Source of the DNA: Myxococcales bacterium | Lineage (GTDB): Bacteria > Myxococcota_A > Polyangia > Haliangiales > Haliangiaceae | NCBI GenBank assembly: GCA_947483555.1 | Contig: CANKMW010000078.1 | Location: 1 to 46,302 of the forward strand | Direction of reading: 5' to 3' | Length of the DNA stretch: 46,302 nucleotides | Shown here: positions 11,801-21,541 of the stretch, piece after piece | Numbering within the stretch: position 1 is the stretch's first letter | Layout of the letters: each line of letters opens with the position of its first letter | The notes under the pieces: model-generated | What the model was told of the DNA's origin: nothing | What the model saw: only the letters and a program-made list of their open reading frames with translations | The model's database searches: none | Program-made: the position numbers and the translations under genes

Positions 11801-14800
11801 CTCGACGACGCCGCCGCCACCTGGCAACGGGTGCTGGCCGACGCCCCCGATGACGTCGCCGCGCTGGCCGCCCTGTCGCGCCTGCACGGGGCGCGCGGCG
11901 ACTGGGACGCGCTGGCCGCGGTGTTGACCACCCAGCTGGCGGCGCCGGGGCAGGTCGACGATCGCCGCGGCCTGCTGATGCAGCTCGGTGCGCTCGAGGA
12001 GAAGAACCTCGAGCGGCCGCAGGCGGCGCTCGAACACTACCTGGGCGCGCTGCTGCTGTGCCGGGTGCCGGGCCCGACCGGCACCGTCGACGCGTGCGCT
12101 CGGTTCCTCGATCCGGCTGGCCCGGGCGGCGCCGGCATCACGCCCCAGTTGCGGCTCGACGTCGCGCGCGCGCTGCGCCCGCACCTGGAGTCGGCCGGCG
12201 ACCCGTCGGTGCTGGCCCGCTGTCTCGAGATCATCACCGGCAGCGAGCCCGCCGGCAGCGAGCTGGCGCTCGAGCTCGACCGACGACTGGTCGGGCTGCA
12301 CCACGGGCTCGGCAAACCCGAGCGGGCGTGGGACGCAGCGGCGCGCGTGGTCGCTGGCGATCCCGCCGACGTCGATGCCCGCGCCGCGCTGACCGGCCTG
12401 GCCCACGAGCTGGGCCGCACCAAGGATCTGGCGATCCGCCTCGGCGCCGCGCTGGCGGCCCGCAAGCTCGCCGCCGCGCCGCCGGCCGAGGTGCGCGCGC
12501 TGGCCGCCGAGCTGGCGCTGCTGTACGCCAACGACCTCGGCGATCGGGCCGGCGCCGAGAAGGCGTGGATCGCGGTGCTCGACGCCGAGCCCGACGACGC
12601 CGAGGCGTTCGACGAGCTGGCGGCGATCTACCGCGCGGCCTCGCGCTGGGGCGATCTGCGCGCGTTGCTCGAGGGTCGCGTCACCGCCACCGCCGACGAT
12701 GCGGCGCGCAAGGTGGCGCTGCTCGAGCTGGCCCAGCTCGACGAGGAGATCCTCGGCGATCCGGGGCGCGCGGTCGGCGACTACCGTCGCGTGCTCGAGG
12801 TCGATCCGGCCCACGTGCCGGCGTACAAGGCGCTCGAGCGGCTCTACGCCGAGGGCCAGAGCTGGCGCGAGCTCGACGACGTGCTCGCGCTCGAGGTCGA
12901 TCACGTCCCGGCCAAGGACCAGGTCGGGCTGGTCTTCCGGCGCGCCGAGCTCCACGCCCGTCAGCTCGCCGAGCCGGCCGAGGCCGTCGAGCTGCTCGAG
13001 GACGTGGTCACGATGCAGCCCGGTCACGCCGACGGTCGCGAGCTGCTCGAGGAGCTGCTCGGCGCGCCGGTGCAACGACAACGGGTGGCGCGCTTGCTCG
13101 AGCCGCTCTACGAGCGCGACCAGCTGTGGAAGGATCTGTGCGTGGTGTTGCGGGTGCAGGGCGAAGCGACCACCGAGCCGGTGGTCGTGGTCGAGCTGCT
13201 GGCGCGCATCGCCACCATCGAAGAGACCCACCTCGAGAACGGGCGGCAGGCGTTCGAGACCTGGGGCCAGGCGCTGGCCGCCGATCCGGCCGACGAGCGT
13301 CCGCGCACCGCCCTGGTCCGCCTGGCCAGCATCTACGATCGCTGGGGCGACACCGCGGCCGCGCTCGACAAGGCGGCGGCGGCGACCACCGACGTCGCGG
13401 TCGCGGTGCCCATCCTCCGTCAGCTCGCCGAGATCTGCGATCTGTCGCTGGGCGACAACCTGCGCGCCATCGCGGCCTACCAGCGGCTGTACCAGGTCGA
13501 CCCCACCGAGCCCGAGGTTGCCGGGCCGGCGCTGGCGGCGCTGGCTCGCCTCTACGAGGAAGACGAGCGGTGGCGCGATCTGCGCGATACCCTGCGTCGC
13601 CAGGCCGAGGCCACCACGACGCCCGAGACCCGCAAGGCGCTCTACGCCCGCGTCGCCGGCCTCGAGGAGGTGCGGCTCGACGATCGCGCCCAGGCCACGG
13701 CGACCTGGCGCGACGTGCTGTCCGAGGATCCCGACGACCCCGACGCGCTGGCCGCGCTCGAGCGCCTGTACGAGCTGGGCACGCAATGGACCGAGCTCGG
13801 CGACATCGTGCGCCATCAGGTCGATCTGACCACCGACGTCAGCGCCAAGATCGCGCAGCTGTTCCGCCTGGTCCCGCTCCACGAAGGCAAGCGCCAGTCG
13901 CCGGCCGACGCCGTGATCGTGCTGCTCGAGATCCTCGATCTCGACGGCGATGACGCCCGGGCGCTCGACGAGCTGGCCCGCCTGCATCGCGGCGCCGGCC
14001 GCTACCTCGAGTTGCAGGAGGTCCTCGAGCGCCGGCTGGTGATCGCCGAGGCGCTGGCCGAGCCCGAGGCCATGGCTCGGCGCCACGAGCTCGCGCAGTT
14101 GCTCGCCGGCCCGCTCGGCCGCGAGCTCGACGCCCTCGACCACTGGGCGCTGGTGCTGGCACGCGAGCCGGCCCACGAGGGGGCGCTGGCGGCGGTCAAG
14201 CGGGCGCTGGACGATCCCAACCTGGGTAGCCGGGGCGCGGCGATCCTCGAGCCGCTCTACGAGGCCACCGGTCAGGATCTGGCGCTGTGCGCGCTGCTCC
14301 AGACCACCGCCGCGCGCGAGGTCGGGTCGGAGAAGGTGCGCCGCCTGATGCGGGTGGCCCACATCCGCGAGCGTCGGCTCGCCGATCAGGCCGGGGCGCT
14401 CGACGCCACCGTGACGGCGCTGCGGGCCGCGGTCGCCGAGCCCGAGCTGCCCGACCTGCTCGGCGAGGTCGAGCGCCTGGCCGCCGATCTGGGCCGTGAA
14501 GGCGACCTGATCGACATCTATCGCGGGGTCGCCGACGACGTCATGGTGGCCGACCTGCAGCGGCGGCTGTACCTCGACATCGCCGATCTCGCGCTCGCGG
14601 TGCGCGACGACGCGTCCCTGGCCCGGACCTTCTACCAGAAGGTGCTCGACGGGCAGCCCGACGACAACCGCGCGCTGGGCGCGCTCGAGGGTCTGTACCG
14701 CCGCGGCGGCGACGTCCGGTCGCTGTACGAGATCCTGACCCGCAAGGCCGAGCTGGTCACCGATCCCAACGACAAGCTGGCCGCCCTCGGCGAGCTGGCG

Positions 14801-17800
14801 ATGCTGGCCGCCGGACCGGTCGATCGTCCCGATGACGCCATCGCAGCCTGGGAGCAGGTCCTCGAGCTCGATCCCAGTCGCGCCGACGCGGTCGCCGCGC
14901 TCGATCAGCTCTACCGCCGCGAGCGGCGCTGGCCCGACGTCGTCGATCTCTACGAGCGTCGCATGGGCTTCGCGGTCACGATCGACGAGGCGGTCGGGCT
15001 GCGCATCCGGCTGGCGGAGGTCCAGGAGCGCGAGCTCAATGATCTCGGCACCGCGGTCGACAGCTACGCGGCCGCGCTCGGCGGCGATCCGGGCAACGCG
15101 CCGGCGCTGGCCGCGCTCGAGCGGCTGGTCGTCGACCAGAGCGCCGATCCCAGCGTGCGCTCGGCGGCGGCCGAGGTGCTGGAGCCGATCTACATCGCCC
15201 GTCAGGACTGGACCCGGCTCGCCCGCCTCAACGAGGCGCAGCTCGAGTCCTCGGCGGAGCCCGGCGAGCGCCTGGCCTTGACCCGGCAGATCGCGCGGCT
15301 GTACGAGGAGCAACTCGAGGATCTCGACGGCGCCTTCCGCTGGCACGCGCGCGTCTTTCGCGAGGACGCGACCGACGCGACCGTCCGCGATCAGCTGCAG
15401 CGCCTGGCCACCATCCTCGACGACTGGCCGGGCCTGGCCGCGGTCTATCAGGCCCTGCTCGACGACGAGCCCGGCGACGCGCCGCATCTGCGCGACATCG
15501 GGGTCGCTGCCGCGACCATCTACGACCGCCGCCTCGACGCCTGGGAGCTGGGCGCCAAGGCGTACCGCCGCGTGCTGGCCTCGCCGGGGGACAGCCGCGA
15601 CGATCTGGTGCTGTTCGGCCGGCTCGAGGAGCTGTTGACGCGCCACGGTCAGTGGCCGTCGCTGGTCGAGATCTACGCCGATGGCGTCGATGCCGCGGAC
15701 ACCGGCAGCGACGGTGATGCCCGGCGCCGCGAGTTGCACGCCCGCAAGGCGGTCATCGCCGAGAGTCGACTGTCCGACGTCGAGGGCGCGATCGCTGCCT
15801 GGCGAGCGGTGATCGAGCTCGCCGACGGCGCCGAGGCGCGCGGCGACTACGAGCGGGCCGCCGGGCAGCTCGATCGCCTGTTGCGCGCCGCCGCGCGCTG
15901 GTACGACGTCGCCGAGCTGCTCACCGATCGGCTGGAGCGTGCCGCCGACGAGCGCGACGAGGTCGAACGTCGACTGGCGCTGGCCGCCGTGCTGGAGCAC
16001 GAGCTCAAGGACGTCACCGGCGCCATCGATCAGTACGAGGAGATCCTGGGCACCGCGTACCTGGAGCAGTCGCTGCCGCAGCTCGAGCGCCTGATCACCG
16101 CCCTCGAGCACCGCGAGCGGATCGCCGGCCTGCTCGAGCCGGTGTATCGCGCCCGCGACTGGTGGCAGAAGCTGGTCGTGATCCTCGACGCCAAGCTGGC
16201 CTACGTCGACGATCCAACCGAGAAGGTCGCGTTGTTTCTCGAGATCGCCGACCTCCACGACGCGCGCGGTGGCGATCCGCACCTGTCGTTCGAGGCGCTC
16301 GCCAAGGCCTGGCAGATCGAACCGTCGCGCCGCGACGTCTTCGACCGCCTGTGCGCCCAGGGCGGCCGTCTCGGGGCCTGGGACGACCTGGTCACCACGC
16401 TCGAAGCCGGCGCCGCCGCCACCCTGGAGCCCGAGGTCGGGGCGGTGGCCCTGGCGCGCATCGCCGAGATCCACGAGACCCATCGTCGTGATCACGCCGG
16501 CGCGATCGCGGCGTGGACCAAGGTGCTGGCGATCAACTCCGACGACGCGCTCGCGCTGTCGTCGCTCGACCGCCTGTTCGCGGTCGAGAGCCGGGCCGCC
16601 GATCTGGTCGCCATCGTCGAACGGCGGGCCGAGCTGGCCGACGACGCCGGGGTGCGGCTGGTGCTGCTGCACCGGGTCGCCTCGCTGTACGAAGAGGTGC
16701 TCGAACGGCCGCGCGAGGCGGTGGTCGCCTACAAGAACGTGCTGGGCGTCGACGACAGCGACGAGTCGTCGCTCGACGCGCTCGAGCGGCTGTACCGCGA
16801 GCTCAAGGAGCCACGCGAGCTGGCCCAGATCCTCGAGCGCAAGCTCGAGCTGGTCCGCGATCCGCTGACCGCGCGCCAGCTGCATCTGGATCTGGCCACG
16901 GTGAACGAGCAGGACCTCGGCGACGCCTACGAGGCGCAGAACCAGCTGCAGGCGGTGCTGTCGGTCGACCCCGGTGACCCGCTCGCGCTCGCGGAGCTCG
17001 ACCGGCTGTACCAGACCACCCGGATGTGGCCCGAGCTGCTCGAGGTGCTGGACCGGCGAGCGGTGGTTGCCGCCGACGCCGCGGCGCGTGCCGAGCTGGC
17101 GTTTCGCGCCGCCGTGCTGACCCTGCGCGAGCTGGTCGAGCCCGACGCGGCCATCCCGCGCTTTGGCGCGGTGCTGGCCATGGCCCCGGGCCACGCCGGG
17201 GCCCGCGCCGCCCTCGAGGAGCTGCTCGGCAAGGACGATCACGTCGACGCGGTGGCGGCGATCCTCGATCGACAGCTGCGCGCCAGCGGCGATCACGACG
17301 CCCTGGTCAAGGTGACCGAGCGCCGCCTCGAGCTGCGCGGCGATCCCGAGGCGCGGCGTGGCCTGTGGGCAGCGCTCGCCGATATCCACGAGACGTTGCG
17401 CAACGATCTGAAGATGGCGTCGGCGACCTGGGCCCGGGCCCTGACCGAAGATCCCGGCGATGTGGCGCTGTTCGGTCCGCTCGAACGCCTGGCCCAGGCC
17501 CGCGGCTCGTGGGCCGAGCTGGCGGGCCTGCTCGAGAAGCGCCTCGACGCCGCCGGTGGCGGCGCCATCGACGGCGAGCTCGAGCACACCTATGCGCTGC
17601 GGCTGGGCCGCATCTACGAGGATGCGCTGGCCGATTTCTCGCGCGCCGCGGTGGCGTATCGGCGCGCCGCGGACACCCACGTCGACGAGCGTGGCTCGCT
17701 GGCCGCCCTCGATCGCGTGTTGTGGCGGCTGGGTCGCTGGGGCGAGCTGGCCGACGTGCTGGCCCGCGAGGCCGATGCCGCCGAGGGCGACGCGCAGGCC

Positions 17801-20176
17801 GCCGATCTGATGTTCCGGCTCGGCGACGTTCGCGAGGGACAGCTGCGCGATCTGCACGGCGCGGTCGACGCCTACCGGTTGGTGGTCGAGCGGCAGAGCC
17901 GTCACGGTGCGGCGCGGGCGTCGCTGGAACGCCTGCTCGGGACCGCGGACGCCGAGCGGTCGACCATCATCGAGACCCTCGAGCCGCTCTACGAGAGCGA
18001 GAGCGACTGGGGACGCCTGGCCGACCTGCTCGCCGCCAAGCTGGCCGTGACCGCCGACCACCACGAGCGGGCGGCGATCTACCAGCGCATCGCGGCGCTG
18101 GCCGAGAGCCGGCTGGGTGACGGCGTGCGCGCCCTCGACGCGGTCGGCGGCTGGCTGGCCGAGGACCCGACCTCGGGCGAAGCGCTCGGCGAGCTCGATC
18201 GGCTGGCGGCGGCACAGGGCCGATGGATCGAGGTCGCGGCCCGGGTCCAGGGTGTGGCGCAACACGCCGAGGATGTGGCGTTGCCGTTGTGGATCTACCT
18301 CGGCACCGTGCAGCTCGACCGCCTGGGCGACGCCGCCGGGGCGGCGCAGAGCTTCGCGGCCGCGCTGGCGGTCGACGACGAGCACGCGCCGGCGCTGGAG
18401 GCGCTCGAGCGCATCCACCGCTCGCGCGGTGACGTGGGCGCGCTGGCCCAGGTCCAGGCCCGCCGCGCCGAGCTGGCGTTCGATCCGCCGCGCAAGCAGG
18501 CGCTGTGGACCGAGGTCGCCGACCTGCGCGAGCGACTCGGAGACACCGAGGGCGCGATCGCGGCCTGGGAGGCCGTGATCGATATCGCCGACGACGATCG
18601 CATGCCGCTGGGCCGGCTGGCGGCCATCCACGAGCGCCGCGGCGACAAGCGGGCGCTGGTGACGACGCTGGGACGGGCGGCCCGCATCGCCGCCGACCCC
18701 GGCGAGGAAAAGTCGTTGCGGGTCCGGATCGCGACGCTGGAGTCAGCGGTCGATTCTGGCGCCGACGTTGGCGCGGCGGCGGCGGCGTGGCAGGCTGTGC
18801 TCGATCTCGACCCGACCGACGGTGCGGCGCTGACCGCGCTCGAGGAGGTCCACGCCAAGGCCGGTGACTGGATGTCGGTTCAGGACGTGCTCACGCGCAA
18901 GCTCGAGCTGGCGCGGAGCTCGACCGACAAGACCCTGGTGCTGGCCCGCATGGCGCGGGTGGCCGAGCGCGAGCGGGGCGCGATCGACGACGCCATCGGC
19001 CACTGGTACGCGGCGCTCGAGGCCGACAACGCGCAGGTCGCCGGTTACAGCGAGCTGGAGCGCCTGCTCGGCAAGTCCGAGCGCTGGCACGATCTGGTCG
19101 AGCTCCTCGAGCGGCGCGCCGACCTGCACGGCACGCTCGGCGACGGCGAGGCCGAGCTGGGGGCGCTGGCTCGGGCCGCCGATATCTGGGAGGGCCCGCT
19201 CGATGATCCCGACGCCGCCGGCGAGATCCTCGAGAAGATCCTGCGTCGCGAGCCGGGCTCGGTGGCCGCGCTCACGCGGCTGGCCAAGATCCACGAGCGC
19301 GCCGGTGACTGGGACAAGTGCGGCGACGTGCTGCAACGGGCGCTGAAGCTCGGCCCGCGCGGTCAGGACGCCGCCGATCTGTTCTTCCGCCTCGGCGAGG
19401 TCGCCGACAAGGCGTCGCACGATCGCGACACCGCGATCGCTCACTACCGACAAGCCTTGGTCCACGACGCGGCGCACCCGGCGGCGGTGGCGGCGCTCGA
19501 GAAGCTGGCGCGCGACGGCGGCGACTGGGTCACCGTCGGCGACATGCTCGGGCGTCGGCTGGCCGCGGTCGAGCGGGGCGGCGACGGCGACCTGCTCGGG
19601 CTCGCGCTCGAGCTGGCCGAGGTCAAGCGCCGCACCGGCGATCCGGCGGCGGCGCTGCCGGTGCTCGAGAAGGCGGCGGCGGCGGCGCCCGGCGACGTCC
19701 GGGTGCTCGCGCCGCTGGCCGATCTGTACTTCGCCGCCGGGCAGCATGAGCAGGCGGCGCCGATCTACGCCCGGCTCGCCGAGGACGCCAAGGCGGGGCG
19801 GCGCATGAAGGACGTCGCCCGTTACCGTCAGCGTCAAGGCGGGATCCTCGAGGCCCGCGGCGACGCGGCGGGTGCGCTGGCGGCCTATGAAGAGGCGTTC
19901 CGGGTCAACCCGACCGACGTTCCGACCATGGCCGGACTGGGCCGCCTCTACATGGCGGCCAAGGACTGGGAGAAGTCGCGTCGCGTCTATCGCTCGCTGG
20001 TGCTGCAGAACCTGAGCCCCGACGTCGGCGTCACCAAGCCCGACGTCTATCTCGCTCTTGGCCATATCCACGTCGAGCTGGGCGAACGGCCCCAGGCCAA
20101 GGGGATGTTCCAGCGCGGGCTCGAGATCGAGCCCCAGCATCAGGGCCTGAAGGACGCCATCGCGACGCTGGGCTGA
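8846..20176 (+). CDS. Giant tetratricopeptide-repeat protein (3776 residues)
   Basis: The whole chain is helical repeat. It has no signal peptide or membrane helix, so it is probably a cytoplasmic scaffold. A unit of about 73 residues (two TPR-like helix pairs) recurs some 50 times, with the pattern ALxALERLY...W..L...LE.R..L......KxxL..RIA.L.E..L.D...A...W..VL..DP.D. The last 150 residues turn into more classical TPRs (AYEEAFRVNPTD, MAGLGRLYMAAKDW). No catalytic motif was found. The start MADLLQFL at 8846 is preferred over GTG 8765 because the latter adds a basic, non-TPR stretch that includes the tandem repeat. A TPR-metallopeptidase lipoprotein gene follows closely on the same strand. TPR arrays bind proteins; the partners are unknown. 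Giant TPR proteins are common in myxobacteria, but I cannot match this one to a named gene. Confidence 0.93.
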   Translation: MADLLQFLAILDSDPDDVNVLAALADSATRGFDSGGAQALGTAKKSLRERGRHDVALRLLDVELAATNGPRRADLLVEKGQLLDEELLDEPAAARCFEEALGVRPDDETAAEALQQMALNRANENWRKFAAKFVDEAKASTDRKLTTGLYLAAAENWARYAPGSAEIEQYLRRSLDADPHNRKAALHLERLLRAGARWVELAALLDARVDAGSSKDERIAALLGLVEICHSYLGQPDRALEHGKKVLAMDPAQPRVLRLLGDAFEQTQNWQALVTLYSGALKAKGDAGELGLVIQVGMILWKRLGDVEGAEDYFKRIRKHDPAHPAALDFYRAYHSSRGEAQKLVAILRQAEKALPPPGTSPAADARARALALEIAEVSEVQLATPEKAIDAWKQLLRSDPSSTEAKEALKRLYRKAEKWNPLLDLLKDEIERLPDSDVRGKADRLYEVVAIYRDNLRQDPMVLNTYNAILKLDPDDRRAIDELADKYRAMGRWQDLIGVLAKKAELASAPIADRAAILRETADLWIDRFGNYAQAIRPLERLLELALPDPAVVADAVSRLKDIYTRRRQWRQLIGLLGREADAAHGDDRRHKLSEMARLAAERVGDTRLSIEIHNRVVAEHADGGDDETLAALANLYEREKRWLALAEILGRQRRRAKAPAEAVALLEKQGALLADRVGAPAQAADAFADILSLDPGHGKALRTLRELYAAASDWDGLERLYGGLNQWDELCDALVGLGDRQDDRGPRLALFRRAAAIAERKGSGDRIARTWERVLAVEANDLAAARALAPFYQKAEKWSKLLPVLEVALAHAETPADKLARMSEIRTLCEHKLGSKALALTWTGRAFDLAPDDATVLGDLLRMAHLPEHWREVAAILARHAHDAARPSDIRLRLLRALSDLYGVKLGDLDAAREVHGKILVLTPKDAEAAAAYEELSERLSDWPALLASLRRRLDEASAPAQRSERRALLARIAGLEEERLADLDDAAATWQRVLADAPDDVAALAALSRLHGARGDWDALAAVLTTQLAAPGQVDDRRGLLMQLGALEEKNLERPQAALEHYLGALLLCRVPGPTGTVDACARFLDPAGPGGAGITPQLRLDVARALRPHLESAGDPSVLARCLEIITGSEPAGSELALELDRRLVGLHHGLGKPERAWDAAARVVAGDPADVDARAALTGLAHELGRTKDLAIRLGAALAARKLAAAPPAEVRALAAELALLYANDLGDRAGAEKAWIAVLDAEPDDAEAFDELAAIYRAASRWGDLRALLEGRVTATADDAARKVALLELAQLDEEILGDPGRAVGDYRRVLEVDPAHVPAYKALERLYAEGQSWRELDDVLALEVDHVPAKDQVGLVFRRAELHARQLAEPAEAVELLEDVVTMQPGHADGRELLEELLGAPVQRQRVARLLEPLYERDQLWKDLCVVLRVQGEATTEPVVVVELLARIATIEETHLENGRQAFETWGQALAADPADERPRTALVRLASIYDRWGDTAAALDKAAAATTDVAVAVPILRQLAEICDLSLGDNLRAIAAYQRLYQVDPTEPEVAGPALAALARLYEEDERWRDLRDTLRRQAEATTTPETRKALYARVAGLEEVRLDDRAQATATWRDVLSEDPDDPDALAALERLYELGTQWTELGDIVRHQVDLTTDVSAKIAQLFRLVPLHEGKRQSPADAVIVLLEILDLDGDDARALDELARLHRGAGRYLELQEVLERRLVIAEALAEPEAMARRHELAQLLAGPLGRELDALDHWALVLAREPAHEGALAAVKRALDDPNLGSRGAAILEPLYEATGQDLALCALLQTTAAREVGSEKVRRLMRVAHIRERRLADQAGALDATVTALRAAVAEPELPDLLGEVERLAADLGREGDLIDIYRGVADDVMVADLQRRLYLDIADLALAVRDDASLARTFYQKVLDGQPDDNRALGALEGLYRRGGDVRSLYEILTRKAELVTDPNDKLAALGELAMLAAGPVDRPDDAIAAWEQVLELDPSRADAVAALDQLYRRERRWPDVVDLYERRMGFAVTIDEAVGLRIRLAEVQERELNDLGTAVDSYAAALGGDPGNAPALAALERLVVDQSADPSVRSAAAEVLEPIYIARQDWTRLARLNEAQLESSAEPGERLALTRQIARLYEEQLEDLDGAFRWHARVFREDATDATVRDQLQRLATILDDWPGLAAVYQALLDDEPGDAPHLRDIGVAAATIYDRRLDAWELGAKAYRRVLASPGDSRDDLVLFGRLEELLTRHGQWPSLVEIYADGVDAADTGSDGDARRRELHARKAVIAESRLSDVEGAIAAWRAVIELADGAEARGDYERAAGQLDRLLRAAARWYDVAELLTDRLERAADERDEVERRLALAAVLEHELKDVTGAIDQYEEILGTAYLEQSLPQLERLITALEHRERIAGLLEPVYRARDWWQKLVVILDAKLAYVDDPTEKVALFLEIADLHDARGGDPHLSFEALAKAWQIEPSRRDVFDRLCAQGGRLGAWDDLVTTLEAGAAATLEPEVGAVALARIAEIHETHRRDHAGAIAAWTKVLAINSDDALALSSLDRLFAVESRAADLVAIVERRAELADDAGVRLVLLHRVASLYEEVLERPREAVVAYKNVLGVDDSDESSLDALERLYRELKEPRELAQILERKLELVRDPLTARQLHLDLATVNEQDLGDAYEAQNQLQAVLSVDPGDPLALAELDRLYQTTRMWPELLEVLDRRAVVAADAAARAELAFRAAVLTLRELVEPDAAIPRFGAVLAMAPGHAGARAALEELLGKDDHVDAVAAILDRQLRASGDHDALVKVTERRLELRGDPEARRGLWAALADIHETLRNDLKMASATWARALTEDPGDVALFGPLERLAQARGSWAELAGLLEKRLDAAGGGAIDGELEHTYALRLGRIYEDALADFSRAAVAYRRAADTHVDERGSLAALDRVLWRLGRWGELADVLAREADAAEGDAQAADLMFRLGDVREGQLRDLHGAVDAYRLVVERQSRHGAARASLERLLGTADAERSTIIETLEPLYESESDWGRLADLLAAKLAVTADHHERAAIYQRIAALAESRLGDGVRALDAVGGWLAEDPTSGEALGELDRLAAAQGRWIEVAARVQGVAQHAEDVALPLWIYLGTVQLDRLGDAAGAAQSFAAALAVDDEHAPALEALERIHRSRGDVGALAQVQARRAELAFDPPRKQALWTEVADLRERLGDTEGAIAAWEAVIDIADDDRMPLGRLAAIHERRGDKRALVTTLGRAARIAADPGEEKSLRVRIATLESAVDSGADVGAAAAAWQAVLDLDPTDGAALTALEEVHAKAGDWMSVQDVLTRKLELARSSTDKTLVLARMARVAERERGAIDDAIGHWYAALEADNAQVAGYSELERLLGKSERWHDLVELLERRADLHGTLGDGEAELGALARAADIWEGPLDDPDAAGEILEKILRREPGSVAALTRLAKIHERAGDWDKCGDVLQRALKLGPRGQDAADLFFRLGEVADKASHDRDTAIAHYRQALVHDAAHPAAVAALEKLARDGGDWVTVGDMLGRRLAAVERGGDGDLLGLALELAEVKRRTGDPAAALPVLEKAAAAAPGDVRVLAPLADLYFAAGQHEQAAPIYARLAEDAKAGRRMKDVARYRQRQGGILEARGDAAGALAAYEEAFRVNPTDVPTMAGLGRLYMAAKDWEKSRRVYRSLVLQNLSPDVGVTKPDVYLALGHIHVELGERPQAKGMFQRGLEIEPQHQGLKDAIATLG

Positions 20177-20235
20177 GAGGACGACGCTCGGTCGAGCCGA
20201 CGACGCAATGTCGTGTCCGGGGCGGGAACCCGCGC

Positions 20236-20241
20236 TACGCT
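20236..20241 (+). promoter_or_regulatory. Candidate -10 box TACGCT
   Basis: TANNNT box ending 5 nt before the GTG at 20247. It supports that start and a nearly leaderless transcript. Weak when taken alone. Confidence 0.3.
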
Positions 20242-20246
20242 TGGGC

Positions 20247-21530
20247 GTGTCCCGGTTGGCTGCGTTCACCGTCATCCTCGCCGCCGCGTGTGGCGGCGAG
20301 CGGGCGGTGCCGCCGGCGCCGGGCAGCGCGACCGCGGCGGGAACCGGGGCCGCCTTCGTCCCCACCGGGCCGGCCGCCAAGCCGGCCGATCCGGGGCTGC
20401 CGCACACCCTCGGCGACCACGACCAGCCGCTGGTCGGAACCTGCGCCGCGGCGACCGCGGCCGGCGACGAGGTGTCCGACGATCGGCGGCTCGAGTTGCT
20501 GGTCGAAGAAGCCGGCCGTCGGCTCGACGCCCAGGCGTGGGCCGACGCCTTCACGTGCGCCGACATGGCGGCCGATCTGGCGTCCCGCTCGATCGAGGCC
20601 CAGCACCTGCGCGCGGCGGCGCTCGCCGGCGCCGGCCACGACGAGCGCGCCGGGGTGGCGTACGGCATCGCGCTCGCCCTCGATCCCGAAGATCCGGAGA
20701 CCTTGCGCGCGGTGGCCGATTTCTACATCAACGTCACCAAGGCCCGCTCGCGTGACACCACCGCGCTCGGCCTCGAGCTCGCGCGCCGCGGCTTCGCCCG
20801 CGCCACGGCGCGCCGCCGCGGTCACGGCGAGCTCCGCGCCCGGCTGGCGCTGCTCGAGGCCCAGGCCTGGAACGATCTCGACCGGGCTGACGAGGCGCTC
20901 GAGCGCGCCACCGAGGCGGTGCGCCTGACCTCGGACTTGATCGACGCCGTGCACGAGAAGGGCGTCGCCCTGTTCAACCTCGGCCGCTTTCCCGATGCGC
21001 GGCTGCAGTTCGAGCAGGTGCTGACCGCGCTACCCGACGATGCCTATGCGCACCAGTTGCTCGGGCTCACGCTGGAGCAGCTCGGCGAGCGCCAGGTCGC
21101 CGAGGACCACTTCGCGCGGGCGCGTTCGCTGTCGGCCGCGGAGTTCCCGGCCCCGGTCGAGATCACCGAAGCCGAGATGGCGGCCGAGGTCCAGCGCGTG
21201 CTCGCTGCGCTGGCGCCCGAGCGGGCGGCGCGGGTCCGTCAGGTGTCGCTGCTGGTCGTCGATCTGCCCGATCCCACTGACCTGCGTGCGGTCTCGCCGC
21301 CGTTCCCACCGACCATCCTCGGGCTGTTCCGCGGCTTGCCGATCGGCGCCGAGGCCGCTCCCGGCGAGGACGTGCCGCCCCGCGCGATCCTGCTCTACCG
21401 CCTGAACCTGGCCCGCGCCGTGCGCAGCCGTGCCGAGTTGTCGCAGCAGATCGAACGCACCCTGCTGCACGAGATCGGGCACCTCGAGGGGCTGGACGAG
21501 GACGACCTGCGTCGCCGCGACCTGGAGTAG
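20247..21530 (+). CDS. TPR lipoprotein with C-terminal minimal zincin (HEIGH) domain
   Basis: 427 residues from GTG 20247. This start gives a compact lipoprotein signal (SRLAAFTVILAAAC, lipid on Cys15); an upstream ATG at 20208 would lengthen the n-region awkwardly. A Pro/Ala/Gly-rich linker is followed by TPR-like helices (about 60-290, e.g. AYGIALALDPEDPETL, FPDARLQFEQVLTALPDDAYAHQLLG). The C-terminal 130 residues resemble the minimal MMP-like zincin family (TTHA0227/DUF1025 type): LGLFRGLP, LLYRLNLAR and the terminal LLHEIGHLEGLDEDDL. The two His and the Glu of HEIGH are intact, and the following GLDEDD matches that family. The expected role is a periplasm-facing metallopeptidase; the substrate is unknown. 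It lies 70 bp after the giant TPR gene and 11 bp before the kinase gene. Confidence 0.85.
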   Translation: MSRLAAFTVILAAACGGERAVPPAPGSATAAGTGAAFVPTGPAAKPADPGLPHTLGDHDQPLVGTCAAATAAGDEVSDDRRLELLVEEAGRRLDAQAWADAFTCADMAADLASRSIEAQHLRAAALAGAGHDERAGVAYGIALALDPEDPETLRAVADFYINVTKARSRDTTALGLELARRGFARATARRRGHGELRARLALLEAQAWNDLDRADEALERATEAVRLTSDLIDAVHEKGVALFNLGRFPDARLQFEQVLTALPDDAYAHQLLGLTLEQLGERQVAEDHFARARSLSAAEFPAPVEITEAEMAAEVQRVLAALAPERAARVRQVSLLVVDLPDPTDLRAVSPPFPPTILGLFRGLPIGAEAAPGEDVPPRAILLYRLNLARAVRSRAELSQQIERTLLHEIGHLEGLDEDDLRRRDLE

Positions 21531-21533
21531 TAT
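21528..21533 (+). promoter_or_regulatory. Candidate -10 box TAGTAT overlapping a stop codon
   Basis: The box contains the TAG stop of the preceding gene and ends 8 nt before the ATG at 21542. A transcript from it would be leaderless. The segment GTAG-Y-ATCGCGCTG is shared with 8743-8756, upstream of the TPR gene. Confidence 0.35.
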
Positions 21534-21541
21534 CGCGCTGC

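Noticed and set aside
11363..18631. A 2422-residue open frame on the minus strand opposite the TPR gene, and shorter ones at 8813-11344
   Set aside because: Very GC-rich codon use on the plus strand suppresses stops on the opposite strand. The translations lack domain logic, while the plus-strand frame is a regular TPR array.
20208..20246. Upstream ATG start for the TPR-metallopeptidase lipoprotein
   Set aside because: It would put 13 extra residues before an otherwise ideal lipoprotein signal peptide; GTG 20247 has a TANNNT box directly upstream.
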